Of a stretch of 64,000 nt of DNA, positions 1 to 12,500 are shown piece by piece. The DNA lies in the NCBI GenBank assembly GCA_015847255.1, contig JADLZK010005792.1, forward strand, positions 1 through 64,000, given 5' to 3'. The DNA is from Hyparrhenia diplandra. Taxonomy: Eukaryota > Streptophyta > Magnoliopsida > Poales > Poaceae. The notes beneath the pieces were generated by a model. It searched no databases, was not told where the DNA came from, and was given only the letters and a program-made list of their open reading frames with translations. Within the stretch, counting starts at the first letter, position 1, and every line of letters starts with the position of its first letter. Position numbers and translations under genes: made by a program.

Positions 1-1640
1 GATGCATCCTTCAACTTTAGTTTCTCATGTTACTGCCTTAAAGTTATGATTCACCAAATCTACTGATATATAATCTGTCATGCTCCTTGGAATTGAAATC
101 TTCAGTTGCAACTATGATGGTCTCTTTCAATTTATACTTGCCACCAAATGTACTGACATATTAATTTAGTGCACAAATTCCTGATATAGACCTTACAAAC
201 AAATAAAAGGATAAACATAATGTATATTCCTCAGATTAAGGCTCTCATCTTTGGTCGCTGCTATATTACATTTACCATGCCTGCTTTATATTACTTAACA
301 TACCAAGTCGATTCTAGGATTAGCTGATCAGGTTTGGTAAGATCTGGTACTTGGCTGCCAAGATTGAATTAACATGGTTTCCTTAATTACTGATGCTTCA
401 TGCTTTTCCATATATTGTCTGCAGCCACATTTAAGAAATAATTGCATCAACATATGTGTCTGAAATCCCCAAATACAGAGCAGTGTGTTGGAGGTAGGCT
501 AATTTTTGGTACACTTCTCCATTTTGTCCCTAAGATTTCTTTAATATCCTAAATGTTTTCAGATGCATCACTCAAATTTGATTTCTCATGTGTTATGAAT
601 TTTCATGAGTTCTAAATTGGTTTGTGCAAACTCTCAGATCCTGCATTGGAACAGATAAAGAAATAGAGCACAGGTTGTAGACCGAGAGATTCCTTCTTCT
701 TCATAACCTTCTAAGGTGAGCAACCTCTTTTCTTCTCCACCAACATATGTGCATGCATTCATCCAATCTAAACAAAAATATGCTGACCACTAAGTCTACT
801 GATATATAAACTGTCATACTCCTTGAGTTTAAATCTTCAGTTGCAACTATGATATAGCTGTACAGCTCCACCAATGTTCATACAGTTAACTGCCTTTTTC
901 TTCAGTTCATAGGAAAATTATGTGACATTTCAGAAGCCGCTTCTTTTCCCTTTGTTTTTTTACATCCTTTCCATGTGCCACTGTTTCAAATTTCCCACCA
1001 ATTCAAGGTAGTGTTGGCAATAGTACAGCGAATAATAAGGTCCTTCCCACCTGCTGATTTCAAAGGGAAAATGTTATTTGTCTCTAAGAACATTCACTGA
1101 CAGCCTTGCCTGCCAAGTGTCTTGTCTTACAAGAACATAAATTTATTATGGCAATCTGACCACCTCTACCCAGTCCTTACATATTTTTTTCTTTTGGTGA
1201 TAGAATAATCTTTATGAACTGTACCATCACACTCCATCGTAATCTCGACTATCCTTAGGGGAGTCAGGTAGCCTCTCCACGTCCTCAGCTGTATATATGC
1301 ATTTGTTAGGAGCTTTTTTAAAGGGCACATTTACTATCACTTCTTTTGTTCAACAATCTGCAGTAGATATCTAGAAAATTTCCAATTGTGGCTTGCTACG
1401 AAGCATGGAAACCATTTTGTCTTACATATCATTTTCTTTGTTCAACAGCCAATGTATCATTGCTGCCTCTATGTACAAGGTCACATCCATACCCACCAAA
1501 ACAGGCATAGGCTTAGACATTGTTCATCTCAACAATCCATACCAAGGTAATATTGTTATCAACTATGTTTGTACATGATTAGGTCTACCATTTCACCTAT
1601 ACGTTACATAATCCTTTACGATGTCTACAGCTGCAATAAC

Positions 1641-1870
1641 ATGTAATTGTCTGCATTCTATAGTAGCATATTCTGCAATAAATACAAAAATGGGGTGCTT
1701 GCTGGACATGAGGTAATTCACTCATCTGTCATGCATGACAAATCTTAGGAAACAAAGATGTAATTGTCTGCATTCTATAGTAGGATATTCTGCAATAAAT
1801 ACACATGGGGTGCTGGACATGGTAAATTCACTCATCTGTGTCATGCATGACAAATCTTAGGAAACAAAGA
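1641..1870. repeat. Tandem duplication, two ~115 bp units
   Basis: Two adjacent copies (about 1641-1757 and 1758-1870) both begin 'atgtaattgtctgcattc' and both end 'aaatcttaggaaacaaaga'. They differ by a few substitutions and small indels, for example around the 'ggggtgct' stretch. This is a recent head-to-tail duplication of non-coding DNA. Confidence 0.9.
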
Positions 1871-2584
1871 TTCTCTTTAAGAAAATGCAGCAGTCAGGAA
1901 TATCTCAAATGAAGTTACTTATGTCTCCATGATGTCCGTGTGTGATCATGCAGGTCCAAACTGTTGAACCTGATGTCCTTTGCTATTCTTGTACGGTTGA
2001 TGTCTTGGGGTGATCTGGGAAGATTGATGAAGTAGGAACTTACTCATTAAACAAATGCCATTTGAACCAACTCCTTCAATCGCACGAGGGGATCTTTGCT
2101 TGGTTCATGCGTAAAGGTATTACGGGATCCATGCGGGAATAGCTGAAGAGCTTAAAATGGCGGGGAACCATGCTTCTATGTGTTGCCAAGGGAAATAATT
2201 GAATGATACTGGTGCAAGGAAAGACATAGGAACTGTTTATTGCAAAATCATCGTGACTATCGGAGGTTCCAGTCAGCATTGTCCATGTTCAAGTCATACA
2301 ATCTCAAAATTATAGCGTGGCCCATGTTAGGGTAAATTGAGGAAGTGTTTTTACACGTATGACTTTTGTTTGGGTTCACCTGGGTGCATGCCATACAAAA
2401 CTTTGTAAGACTTATGATTCAGCTTAACTTAAGCATTATTATTTTTTCTAAAGGTTCTTGCTAAATTTTTGAAATTCGCTATGCTAACAAATCACATCTA
2501 TCGCGCTTTGCTTTAAGTTGCTGGATTATTATTATTTCTCTGGAATAACCGCTGATAGAATAATTCAAACTTTGTTGTCATATT

Positions 2585-2622
2585 TTTTAGAGTTCAAGGG
2601 CCAAAGCCCGGCCTTTCATTAT
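2585..2622 (-). mobile_element. Tiny 3'-end LINE remnant with 15 bp TSD
   Basis: A 38 bp insert is bracketed by perfect 15 bp direct repeats 'ctttgttgtcatatt' at 2570-2584 and 2623-2637. Long target-site duplications of this size are typical of target-primed LINE integration. Read on the minus strand the insert ends in a short A run, as expected for the extreme 3' end of a severely 5'-truncated LINE. The parent LINE family is not identified. Confidence 0.65.
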
Positions 2623-3109
2623 CTTTGTTGTCATATTGTGTTCTTCTAATTCACCAATTGAAGATTGCAAGGCTATCCCACAAAGGAAGTTTGGAATGAG
2701 AGGGGTTTGCTTATTGCAGTTATAACAGAACTAATATTCCGATTCTGATGTTGTCTCGCCTTTTAATAAACCTCAACTGTAATTTGTTTGGCTGTTTTTC
2801 CTTTTTTGTGCTCTGGATCCCAGTTTTACAGGCGTCAGAATTAGATCTAACTGTCGATGTGAGCTAATGAGCTAATCGAATACGCAGTTTACGGGCATCA
2901 GATTTTTGATCGAACTGTGGGCATCAGTATATACTGCAGTGCTTAGCTCGAGTATGGGACCATGCATAGCAAACGAGCCACTGATCAGTTAAAAGATTTA
3001 TGTTAACGGAAACCCAATAGAGAACATGTTGAAACCAGAACTAACAATTCGGCCATCATATTTTACCATAACAGACGACTGATGCAAAAAGAGTTTGCTC
3101 AAATAGGCC

Positions 3110-4961
3110 ATGATGTTTTACAATTTTATTACCATAACCGTCAGAGTTTGTTCCAAAGAGTTTGAAACCAGCTGCCAGCACATCGCGGCGTGCAGCCCCC
3201 ACTCCCCGCTTGGCGGTGGCGCACGACGCGCAGCCGCACAGGCACAGCGACGCCGCGCTGAGTTCCTGCGAGGCGCACGCGCGCCGCACTCCCGGAGCCT
3301 GAGGCTCCCCATCCCGGCCCTCCAAGCCCGGGGCCGCTGCGTCGGCCTCCCACATCGGCGCACGCGCACTGGGTACCGCAGCGGCGCACCCGCACCCAGT
3401 ACGTGTACGTCGGTCTCCCCCATCACCCTGGCCCAACTCCATGTGGTAGTCGTGCAGCGCCCAGTGCCCCGACGCACTGCCCTGTCAATCGCGCGCAACT
3501 TGCTCGACGGAATGCCGCACCGGGACGTCGTCTGCCACAGCCGCCATCGGTGCGCTCACCCGCCGCGGACGACACCGCGACGCCCTCGGACTATTTTCAA
3601 AGGTGCTCGCCGACGGCGTCGCGCCCAACGAATTCACCTTCGGCACCGTCCTGCGCTCGGCCACCGCTCTTCGAGCCCCACGCGTCGGCATGCAGCTCCA
3701 CGCCTGCGCTACCAAGCTCGGCCTCAGCTCCAACGTCTTCGTCGGCAGCGCACTCCTCGACCACTACGCCAAGATGGGCGCCATGAGGGAGGCCCAGGGC
3801 GCTCTCGATGACACCCGTGAGCCGAATGTGGTCTCCTACACCGCCCTCATTGCTGGTTTGCTGAAGAATGGGATGTTTAATGAAGCAGACCGTTTGTTCC
3901 GGCGCATGCCAGAGAGGAACGTGGTCTCCTGGAACGCGATGATCGGCGGGTGCAGTCAAGCTGGCCTGAGTGAGGAGGCTGTCAATCTGTTCCTGGAAAT
4001 GTGCCGAGAAGGTGTCATACCGAATGAGAGCACCTTCCCTGTGTGCTCACTTCTGTTGCCAATGCAGGGGCACTTGGCGTTGGCAGAAGCGTTCATGCAT
4101 CAGCCATCAAGTTCTTGGGCAAGCTTGACGTTTATGTAGGTAATTCTCTTGTGAGCTTCTACGCCAGGTGTGGTAGCTTGGAGGACAGTGTTTTGGCTTT
4201 CAAAAAGATTAATCGGAAAAACGTGGTCTCCTGGAACGCACTGATCTGCGGGTATGCACAGAATGGGAAGGGAGAGGAGGCTTTGGATGCTTACAGGATG
4301 ATGAGAGCAATGGGCCTCAAGCCGAATAATGTTACTCTTCTCGGCTTGCTGTTTGGTTGCAACCATGCTGGTCTGGTTGATGAAGGTTATGCATTGTTCA
4401 AGACTGCAGAGGTGGAGCAACCCGGCATACTGAAACCTGAGCATTATGCTTGTGTAGTTGATCTACTATCCCGTGCCAAGCGGTTCGATGATGCCAAGAG
4501 GTTTCTTGAGGAGCTCCCTTTGAGCCAGGCATTGGGTTCTGGAAGGCTTTGGTAGGTGGCTGCCAGATTCATTGGAACAGGGAGCTGGCTGAGAGCGTTG
4601 CAAAGCGCATTCATTCATTGGATCCAAAGGACACATCTTCCTACATTCTTCTATCAAATGTTTACTCTGCATCAGGTAGTTGGCAAAGTGTGTCTATGAT
4701 CAGGAGGAGATTAAGGAGAAGGGGCTGAAGAGGATCACTGGCTGTAGCTGGATTGAGGTGCAGGACAAGGTCCATGTCTTCTTCAATGGAGACTGTAGGC
4801 ATCACCAGAGTGATGAGATTTATTCGATGCTTGAAGCGTGTTTTATTCCATTGAAGATGAACATGAACACTCAATTGTGTGATAATGACAAAAAAAAGTA
4901 TCCAGTCAAGGCTATTGGTTTGTGTTTGCTTCTCACCCTCTTTTTAAGTTTTAAATCTTAA
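3110..4961 (+). pseudogene. E-class pentatricopeptide repeat (PPR) protein, frame-broken
   Basis: PLS-type PPR protein; this family binds organellar RNA in chloroplasts or mitochondria and acts in editing or processing. Successive repeats are visible in three frames: a GVAPNEFTFGTVL repeat from about 3615, EPNVVSYTALIAGL and RNVVSWNAMIGG repeats to about 4035, then KNVVSWNALICGYAQNGKGEEAL and GLKPNNVTLLGLL repeats to about 4510. The C-terminus has the E/E+ signature (ITGCSWIEVQDKVHVF, near 4735-4785) and no DYW domain is visible. Similarity jumps frame near 3533, about 4040, about 4520 (CCTTT|GAG region) and about 4710, each consistent with loss of one or two bases. The N-terminus is unclear: the GC-rich stretch 3170-3500 has no obvious start, so a start upstream or near 3110 is a guess. 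It has no introns, as is usual for the family. It is either a decaying gene or an intact gene with sequence errors. Confidence 0.8.
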
Positions 4962-5640
4962 ACATGAGTACCAATTCAGACTGCACTTTAGTGCTGCATG
5001 TTACTAGAATGGATAATCAGATTTCAGCCTTCCAAAGTTGTACTAGTGCATTCCGGTAGCAGCAATAAAGTCCTCCCTCAATCCCAAATCCCAACAGCAA
5101 GCAAAAAGCTGAACACTCCTGAACCCTGCAGAGTACAGACCAGAACAAAGATGAGCCTCCGATTAGCGGTTAGGACTGGTCAATTTGTCCAAACTTTGAA
5201 AACAGTTCAAAGCTTGTATCCTTCTCTTGCAATTTGTGAGGATAGATTCCGCATATTATGAATAACGAAAATTCTCAGGCAAATATTGCCACAAATCCTG
5301 CGCTCTTTTCGATCATTTTCTAATATAAATTGATTTATTATCTGAGAACATATTGTTACTAATTCTTCTCAAACATTGCTAAATATAAAATTAATTTATA
5401 AAACCCTGAGAGCGTCACATCAACGTACGGAGTACAAGTCATTTCATTTATCCTCAGGCAATAACAAGCAAATATTGGCGCCAAAAGGGTAAAAAATTCT
5501 TGCAAAAATTGACTAACCCTAGGAAGATTTGAACAAACCATATTGGAATTTAACTTGCACAGAGATCACTGATAGATTAGCCTGCAAGATTGGCGGTTGA
5601 TGCAAATTTAAACAGCAGCGCACGGAACAATCAGACAATT
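4962..5640. other. Intergenic, nothing recognised
   Basis: This is the spacer between the PPR gene and the H2B fragment. It is AT-rich with no convincing ORF, terminal repeat or RNA gene seen. The first ~300 bp probably include the PPR 3' UTR. Confidence 0.4.
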
Positions 5641-5810
5641 TCCTCAAGATTTGAAGCCATTAGCACAGTTGTGATATATTCGAAACTTCCACAAGGTAAC
5701 TGTTAAGCATTCAGCAGATACAACAAAGTCTACTTGCTCCACGAGCAACGTATCACTGGCATAAACACACGAGGAAACTAAACAGGACCGTAACACCGTG
5801 CAGCAGCAAC

Positions 5811-5935
5811 CTAAGAGGAAGTAAACTTGGTAACAGCCTTGGTGCCCTCGGAGACGGCGTGCTTGGCGAGCTCGCCGGGGAGGACGAGGCGCACCGAGGT
5901 CTGGATCTCCGGGAGGTGATGGTGGGCTTCTTGTA
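5811..5935 (-). pseudogene. Histone H2B C-terminal fragment
   Basis: Read on the minus strand from 5935 to the TAG at 5811-5813, this encodes the last ~42 residues of plant histone H2B. They start at YKKPTITS and run through [17 protein letters not shown] to a TKFTSS terminus. H2B pairs with H2A in nucleosomes. One G is missing from a GGG run near 5909, which breaks the frame between TITSR and IQTSV. The N-terminal two thirds of the ~140-residue protein are absent: upstream sequence (5936-6000) is unrelated AT-rich DNA. Plant H2B genes are usually intronless, so this is a truncated gene or retrocopy rather than one exon of a spliced gene. Sequence continuing to about 5641 probably derives from its 3' UTR. 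It lies tail-to-tail with the PPR gene and just beyond the SPT6 3' end. Confidence 0.85.
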
Positions 5936-6081
5936 TACATGCATTATATAAGGCCGTCGTCCAAAGATGCAACATCAGCAGCTATAAGGCTAGCTAGTTA
6001 CAGATAAGTGGCAGTTTTCTCCCATCCTAACAGTATCAGTATGTACACGAGTTTGAAAACGGTTTCATCTGATAGTTTTCG

Positions 6082-6536
6082 TCAGCTGAAGTGCAGAACA
6101 CACCCCAGTCCATCATCCACCGCCAATCCGCAACCACCAGACCTCCAGGCAGCTTCCACCATCTGTGCTGGGGCACGACCGTTTTGGAACCGCCATGCTC
6201 CCCCCCCTACACTAACGCCACCCCCACCAGCAACACCAGCAGGACTCGCAGCTGATCCCCAGCCGCCTCCACCTCCACTAGTGCTATGGTTGCTGTCACC
6301 GCCAGCTCCACCCCATCCAGCAAAATTCCTGCCTGATCCTTCGCCAGTACCAATACCACCCCAGGAGGAGCCACTGTTGCTGCCTGTATGCAATCCGCCC
6401 AGGCTGCTGCCAAAGTTACTGGTCCATCCTCCACTGTTACCACCACCAACATTATCGTCATTGCCAAAGTTACCTATACCACGTCCACGTCCTTGTTTGT
6501 GACCACCAGAGTTGTTCCTTGAATCAAACCTCCTTC
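6082..6536 (-). other. SPT6L: SPT6 C-terminal GW/WG-repeat exon
   Basis: The last exon begins after an AG acceptor at 6537-6538 and encodes a low-complexity Gly/Ser/Asn tail with repeated tryptophan motifs: GGWTSN, SSWGGIG, AGWGGAG and GGWGSA, plus GAWRF near the end. GW/WG platforms of this kind in plant SPT6L proteins are known as ARGONAUTE-binding 'AGO hooks'. Whether this copy binds AGO is inference. The reading frame runs to a TGA at 6082-6084. Confidence 0.7.
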
Positions 6537-9500
6537 CTATTTCAGAAAAAGGGCATAAAAATAATGCTGACATATTCAAAGGATCTTCTAAGTTCTCAAC
6601 AAATGTAACTAGTCAAATACAAAAAAAAATGTTGAGAAAACAATGCGAAATCTGGCCACCAGCTATATCAAAGTCAGTTTGACTAATATTAGTAAAAATC
6701 CACAGCAAAGTGTTGACAGCCTGGGAAGCAAAATACTACCATAAAACTGAAAGAAAAACACAAGAAAGAAATATTTAAGACTCATACAAAAAAACAAAAC
6801 CAGATGATTTTTTTTTATTCTATTTCAGATATGGCTTTTAACTCACAGCATAAAGTGGCATGGGAATCACCACAAGTCCACAAGCATGCTAACACTGTCT
6901 TCAATGGACACTAGCAAATCATGAGAAGAACAATAATGCTTTACTTGCTGAAACTATTATTATAATTATAATGCATGCAAAGCATCTCAAAAGATTATCA
7001 ATCAACAGCAAAATATGCATATAAACTTGATCAGCATCATAAGTTCATTACTAATTACCATCTCCCCTCCAACCATCATTTGCATCACCAGTACCACAAC
7101 CAGAACCCGAAGCTGAGTTTTTTCATAGGCACCATTGCAGCAACATTTCGCATTGATGGTTCAGCATCAGGCGGTCGTTTTGTCAATATTCTTCTGGAAA
7201 TAGGACACCAGGCGGTCAATATTGTCAAAGACTCTCTTCCTGAATCTGAAGCCCTTTGGGTATAATCCGACATACTCATGATGCGGATTTGTACTAATAT
7301 ATGACAATATAAAGGTTCCAGGATGTTCATGAGATATGCCAAAACTATATACTATTCTCATGGGATTCTCTGCCTTCTCTGCCCTTAACATCTCATCAAC
7401 CTCATTTTTTAGCCCCATCCTGAATTTACGGTAACAGAGCATGCTTTTGAGGTGTCCAACCAATGGGTCCACATATCTGTCAATAACCTGTATGTGTATA
7501 ATATATGAAAATTAGGGTTGTGAAGGAAGGCCTAGGTACCTCAAATTAAAGAATACCAACTAACTGCACAAAATGTTGCCAGAAAAAAATGAATGTGGAG
7601 AACAGAAGCTCGCAGAAAATAAGCGAGAAGACGATAGTGTATAAACAGGTGCACCAACCTCATCAAGGTCTTCAAAAGTTTCATTGTCAATTGTTAGTGT
7701 TTTTCCCAGGCGAAGCAAACTTGGGATATCTTTGTGATCCTTTCCACCTTCAGATATCTCCTTGTGTGCATAAACGCCATCAGCAATTTTTAGGGTAAGA
7801 GTCAAAAATGATGGCCCCCTAGAACTTGCCCGGATCACCTTTTCACCAGGTTCTTTATCTGATAAAAACTGTTAAAAAAAAGAGTTTAGATAAGATGGCC
7901 ATAGCACAACAGAAGAGAAGAAGCAAAGTGGATTTAGTTTTAAAAGGCAGCAAACCTGCATGGCTTCTTCTGCTGTCAGGTTCTTAAAGTGGGGATGCAC
8001 AATCATACGGGTCTGGAAATGCTTCTTTGCAAGTTCCTTTTGTTTTCGAGAGCCTTATCTTGTGCAGTCTGTGAGGTGATGTCTTGTTCATGATAGTAAG
8101 GATCCCGATCACTTCTGGAGAATGGCATTCTCCTCATTTCACTAGCTTTGCAGGTTAGATGAACCATGAACCTATTTTTATCAACATTCTGGATTTTGCC
8201 AGTTAATAGATCACCTTCATGTAGATGTGATGATTCTGGAACAAAACCCTTGTCAGAATAGTCATCTGCCATAACTATGGCTTTCAAACAAGAATCAAAC
8301 ATGCACATTATTTTGTTCTCCTGTATATTGCGAACTGTTACTTGAACAATCCTTCCCTCAGATACGGTATCCTCTGTTTCGCCAGAAAGCATCCAGAACT
8401 CCTCATCTGGGCTTGGCTCAACATAGGGGTTCTCCAATCAGAAAAACCACACAGAAGCTCCTTTTTGTATATCACACAGTGTTTCTTTTTTACGGTATTC
8501 TTCTGAAACACTCTTTTATATATTCATCAATATCAAGATTTTTGAAGAAAATGTGGCCTTTCTCTAATGTGCTCAATCGCCAATTCTTGCTCGCCATCAT
8601 CCATTTCATCATGTGGTGCATCCTCAGCATAGATATCCTTAGCCAGTTTTTTGGCTAATGCATATGATTCAGGATGGATCCTTGTGTCCTCAAGCATATC
8701 AATGATTTGAGGGCTGGCTGCTGCAGCTGCGCCACTCCATCTTACACGTAAAAACCCAGAAGCATTCATGAATACTTTCCTGCCTAGAGGTTCTACAAGA
8801 TCCTTGCGGCTGAAAATTGATCCCTCTCTTAGCAGATCTTTTTCAAAGCTGAAGCTTTGCGGACCCAGGCCAGAAATAAATTGTAATGTTGAAAAATGCC
8901 ACTGATGGCTAGAAGCAAGATTAATATCGAAACCTATCTGATTTGTTGCATCAACCATTACTTGCTCAACAACTTCATACTTCTCATCAGGAGTGAGAAA
9001 CTGTTCCAGTGCATGCAGTTTCCAAGTAAGTATCTCTTTTCCAGGTCCACATAGTGTAGCAATCATTGCCAATGGATTATGAAGGTAACGTCCAAGTGCC
9101 ACAGCCCTCTTCACAATACCTGTATATATGATTGAACAGAGAATAGCTGTTTGTAAGTTACTGAACAAAAGTCAAAAGTAACAGTAAATCACCATGTTGC
9201 TACTATAACTACTATACCTGAGTGGCTAGGAAGTTGATCTGAAGATATTCGAGAGTTCTCATACAAGCGAGGCACAGACTCATCACCATAGACAATGCTA
9301 AGATTTTTCATGTGAGGGATATCTCTGGGATTATCTTCTACAATTCCCTTATAAATAACCTGTCACAAGGATAAATGGCAATTCAATATTAGCAATGAGA
9401 GCATTATTATAAATCTTAAGAATGAACTTCCACCTAGTACTGTTGGAGGACAGTCCAAACAGACATAAGAACTGAAAATTTAACCAACTAGCTATTATAT

Positions 9501-12500
9501 AAACACAAGCACCAGAAACACGTTCACCCAGTTCAACCTGATATGCTTCATAAACCTAATGGGTTGCCTGATGCATCTAAGAAACAAGATTGTGACATCC
9601 TACAAGGTGAAATCAGGAGAGTAACAAAACCATAATAATAATAATAATAACTGTATGCAGCAAAGACAATAGCTGATACTATGTTCTGCAAAAGCATGGT
9701 GAACTCGAGAGATAACACAACTATAAAACCAGATGCTGTAAATCCTCTCCAAATGCTAACAATAAGACCCTTCTCATATAAAGACCTTTGTGCGGGTGCG
9801 ACTGTAGAAGTCTGGAAGAAACATATTACATGTTCCAATGTCACTAGAAATGAATTTGTATACCCACAAATAAGATAGAATAATACCTCATAAATATCAT
9901 CCTTGAGTTGTCTGCAATTGTAGTTTGATGCTCCTACGCACACAACATGTGGTTGATGATCACTCATAAACTTTAAAAAGCTGTTGTCTTTGCTGACCAT
10001 TCTTCTTCTTCTGCTCCTCGGTGACACCTTGAGACCTGTTACTAATAGAACCCACATGTAAAACATCAACCAATTCTCCTGATGAATCTAACATTACAAA
10101 AGGTGACTGATGGCTTCCTAGGACCCGAGCAGCAGGCCATAACTCTCAACTCTGATTCGTCATCCAAATCACTGTCAGCATCCTTCTTCTTCCATGGGGC
10201 AACAGTTACCTTGTTCCACAACTGTTTCCCCATATTCCATATGGAGCCAATGTTTAGCCTTTGCTGTCAACAGTGATCGAGCCTCCTTTTCCATTGATGG
10301 AAGAAGGAAACTGAAGAAGGCATCATCTAGTATCATCTTTCGTTGCTCATCCCACAACTGTGCAGACTTGCTGACACAGTCACTTAGATAATTCTCGCGT
10401 GCATCAGACATTAGTTCATTCTTAGCATCTTCTAGCAATTTTACAGTAACCTTGAGAAGCTTCTCTTGTTCTGCTTTCTGAATAAGAAGCCACTGTGCAT
10501 CTACAAACTTATCAAGTGGTTTTTCTCTCAACCACTTAACACCCGATAGTTGATGATATGGATCTATGATTGTATTGCCCTCAGGTGTGGGAAATGTTGA
10601 CACAACTGCTTTATTCATGAAGATACCTCGAATATGCTTTCTTACAATTGGCTCGCGACTTATCTCAACCGCTGCCTGATAACAAAGAAGAAACATGGGG
10701 ACATAGAATGTTATTGTCACCTCAAATCAATCAACTAAAGTTTTAGCAAAGGTTAATATTTTGAGGTCTATTAAATACCATGTGTCTTGCACCACGAAGA
10801 ACATCCTGTGGCATTTCAAACATTGCACATGTGAAATTTGCAGCAACCACTTCAGGAAAATCTTTCCGGCTATCAAGCTCACCAACATCCTGAAGAATCA
10901 TATTACACGTAAAGTATCAAATTTGAAATGTTTTTTAGTATAAATTAATTTTCTAGGGCATTAAATATATGCAAACAATGGGTAGATTGCACAGGCAGTA
11001 TTCATACGTAAAAAAGACAGGAAGTATTGTTCTAAAAATAATGTGAAGTGTCAGCATAGATCACATACAGGTATTTTTGTTAATGTTAGATGATGACCAA
11101 ATTGCTCAGAACTGTGCCCAAATTGGCAACCTCCCATAACCCTTCCTTGCGACAGATACTGTACAAGGATTTCCTTTTGGACGTTTGAATTGTCCTTCAA
11201 CTTCACCAGAAGGAAAATGTAAATTGAACTTTGCATCAACATCCTCCAACTCTTTTTCAGATTTAGCATCCTTTAGCGCATCAATGATAGAATTATAAAG
11301 TTGGCTGTTAAGTTCCTGCCTTGTGACATCTTCTATGCTCTGTTTCTCATCATCAAATCGTTTCTTATAGTACAACTCTAAAGCAACCTTGCGCTTTTGA
11401 AGAAGTAGCCACTTTCTGTCTAAGGTCTGAACTGCCCAGAGCAGCTACACAGAACACAGGATTTGCATCAGTAATTGCAAATAGTTGGTCAATTCAGGGA
11501 GAGGAACCAATTTGTCATGGAGAATTACCTTATGCCACCTCATTTTAGGCACATCATATTCATTGCCCTGATAAGAATCAAGTTTTTTTAGCAGGCTTGA
11601 ACATTTCTCCTTTCTGTACATTGCAATGAATGGAATCTGACAGGTAACAAAGACTAAGTAAGATGAGCAAGCATAATAAATTGTGAAATAGATTTGCATA
11701 AAATTTGCATACTTCGAATTTTTTTGACATGCAGCATGGTCAAAACGTTAGCAATGTCCTTCTGGTCAATATCCTTGTTCAATTCATCACCGAAAAAAGA
11801 ACATAAACCCATCGCCAGTTAGTTGGCTGTGTATCCATAAACTTTCTTCCTCTATTATCGGGCTATCCGTTGGAGGATCTCCAGTCAACTCTTCAGACAA
11901 CTGTCATGAAGAGAAGAAACTAATCAAATGTACGTCTTAAAAAGATTTAGTGTATATAATCAAGTTAGCTGGTACATACCTGCACCCTCTCTCAGGCAAT
12001 TCATTTTCTTTTATTTGCTCATCTTTTGTTGTCATATACTTCTCTTCAAGAATAAATGGTTCAAACTCGTCTTCAAGCCTCTTCCCTCTCAACTCACCTG
12101 AGTTACAAGCCTCCCTCTCAAGCCCTTGCTTTCTTCGTGCTAACAACTCATCAACCTCACCAAATATGTCTTGGGCCTCTTGTAGAGCAGATGATGATAC
12201 ACCTGCTGCTTGTCGTGGTACCTTCTTTTTAAACTTCGTCCTTCTACCAGTACATGCCATTGTACATATTACTTGGAGTGAATACAGTAATATATAATTT
12301 TGCATAGTGCCAAAGACATGGAACTGATTGGTGAATGATAGAAACACAGAGAGTCACACCTTACAACTTGGCCATTCCCATCAATTTCATCATCCACAAT
12401 GAAACCTTCCAAATCATCTTCATAATTACCAGGGTCCTCAGTTTCCTCTACCTGTTGGTCATCCTCATAGTCCTCAAAGGGCACAGCATCTGAGGAAATA

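Larger units (their letters stand above)
1..3055. other. Non-coding region with local duplications
   Basis: I see no convincing coding region on either strand; the short open frames have no recognisable protein similarity and are AT-rich chance ORFs. Blocks near 1-120 and 560-860 resemble each other: both contain a 'tctactgatatata' stretch followed by 'cttcagttgcaactatgat', so an older duplication with an offset of about 0.55-0.74 kb is likely. Two further repeats are listed separately (1641-1870 and 2570-2637). The region could be flank, UTR or intron of a gene outside the window; nothing here decides that. Confidence 0.5.

Noticed and set aside
3056..3498. Several overlapping minus-strand frames at the PPR 5' end
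   Set aside because: They arise from high GC content, overlap the sense region and have no recognisable similarity.
6008..6502. Plus-strand proline-rich frame opposite the SPT6 tail
   Set aside because: It is the complement of the Gly-rich GW/WG exon, whose splice acceptor and conserved context lie on the minus strand.
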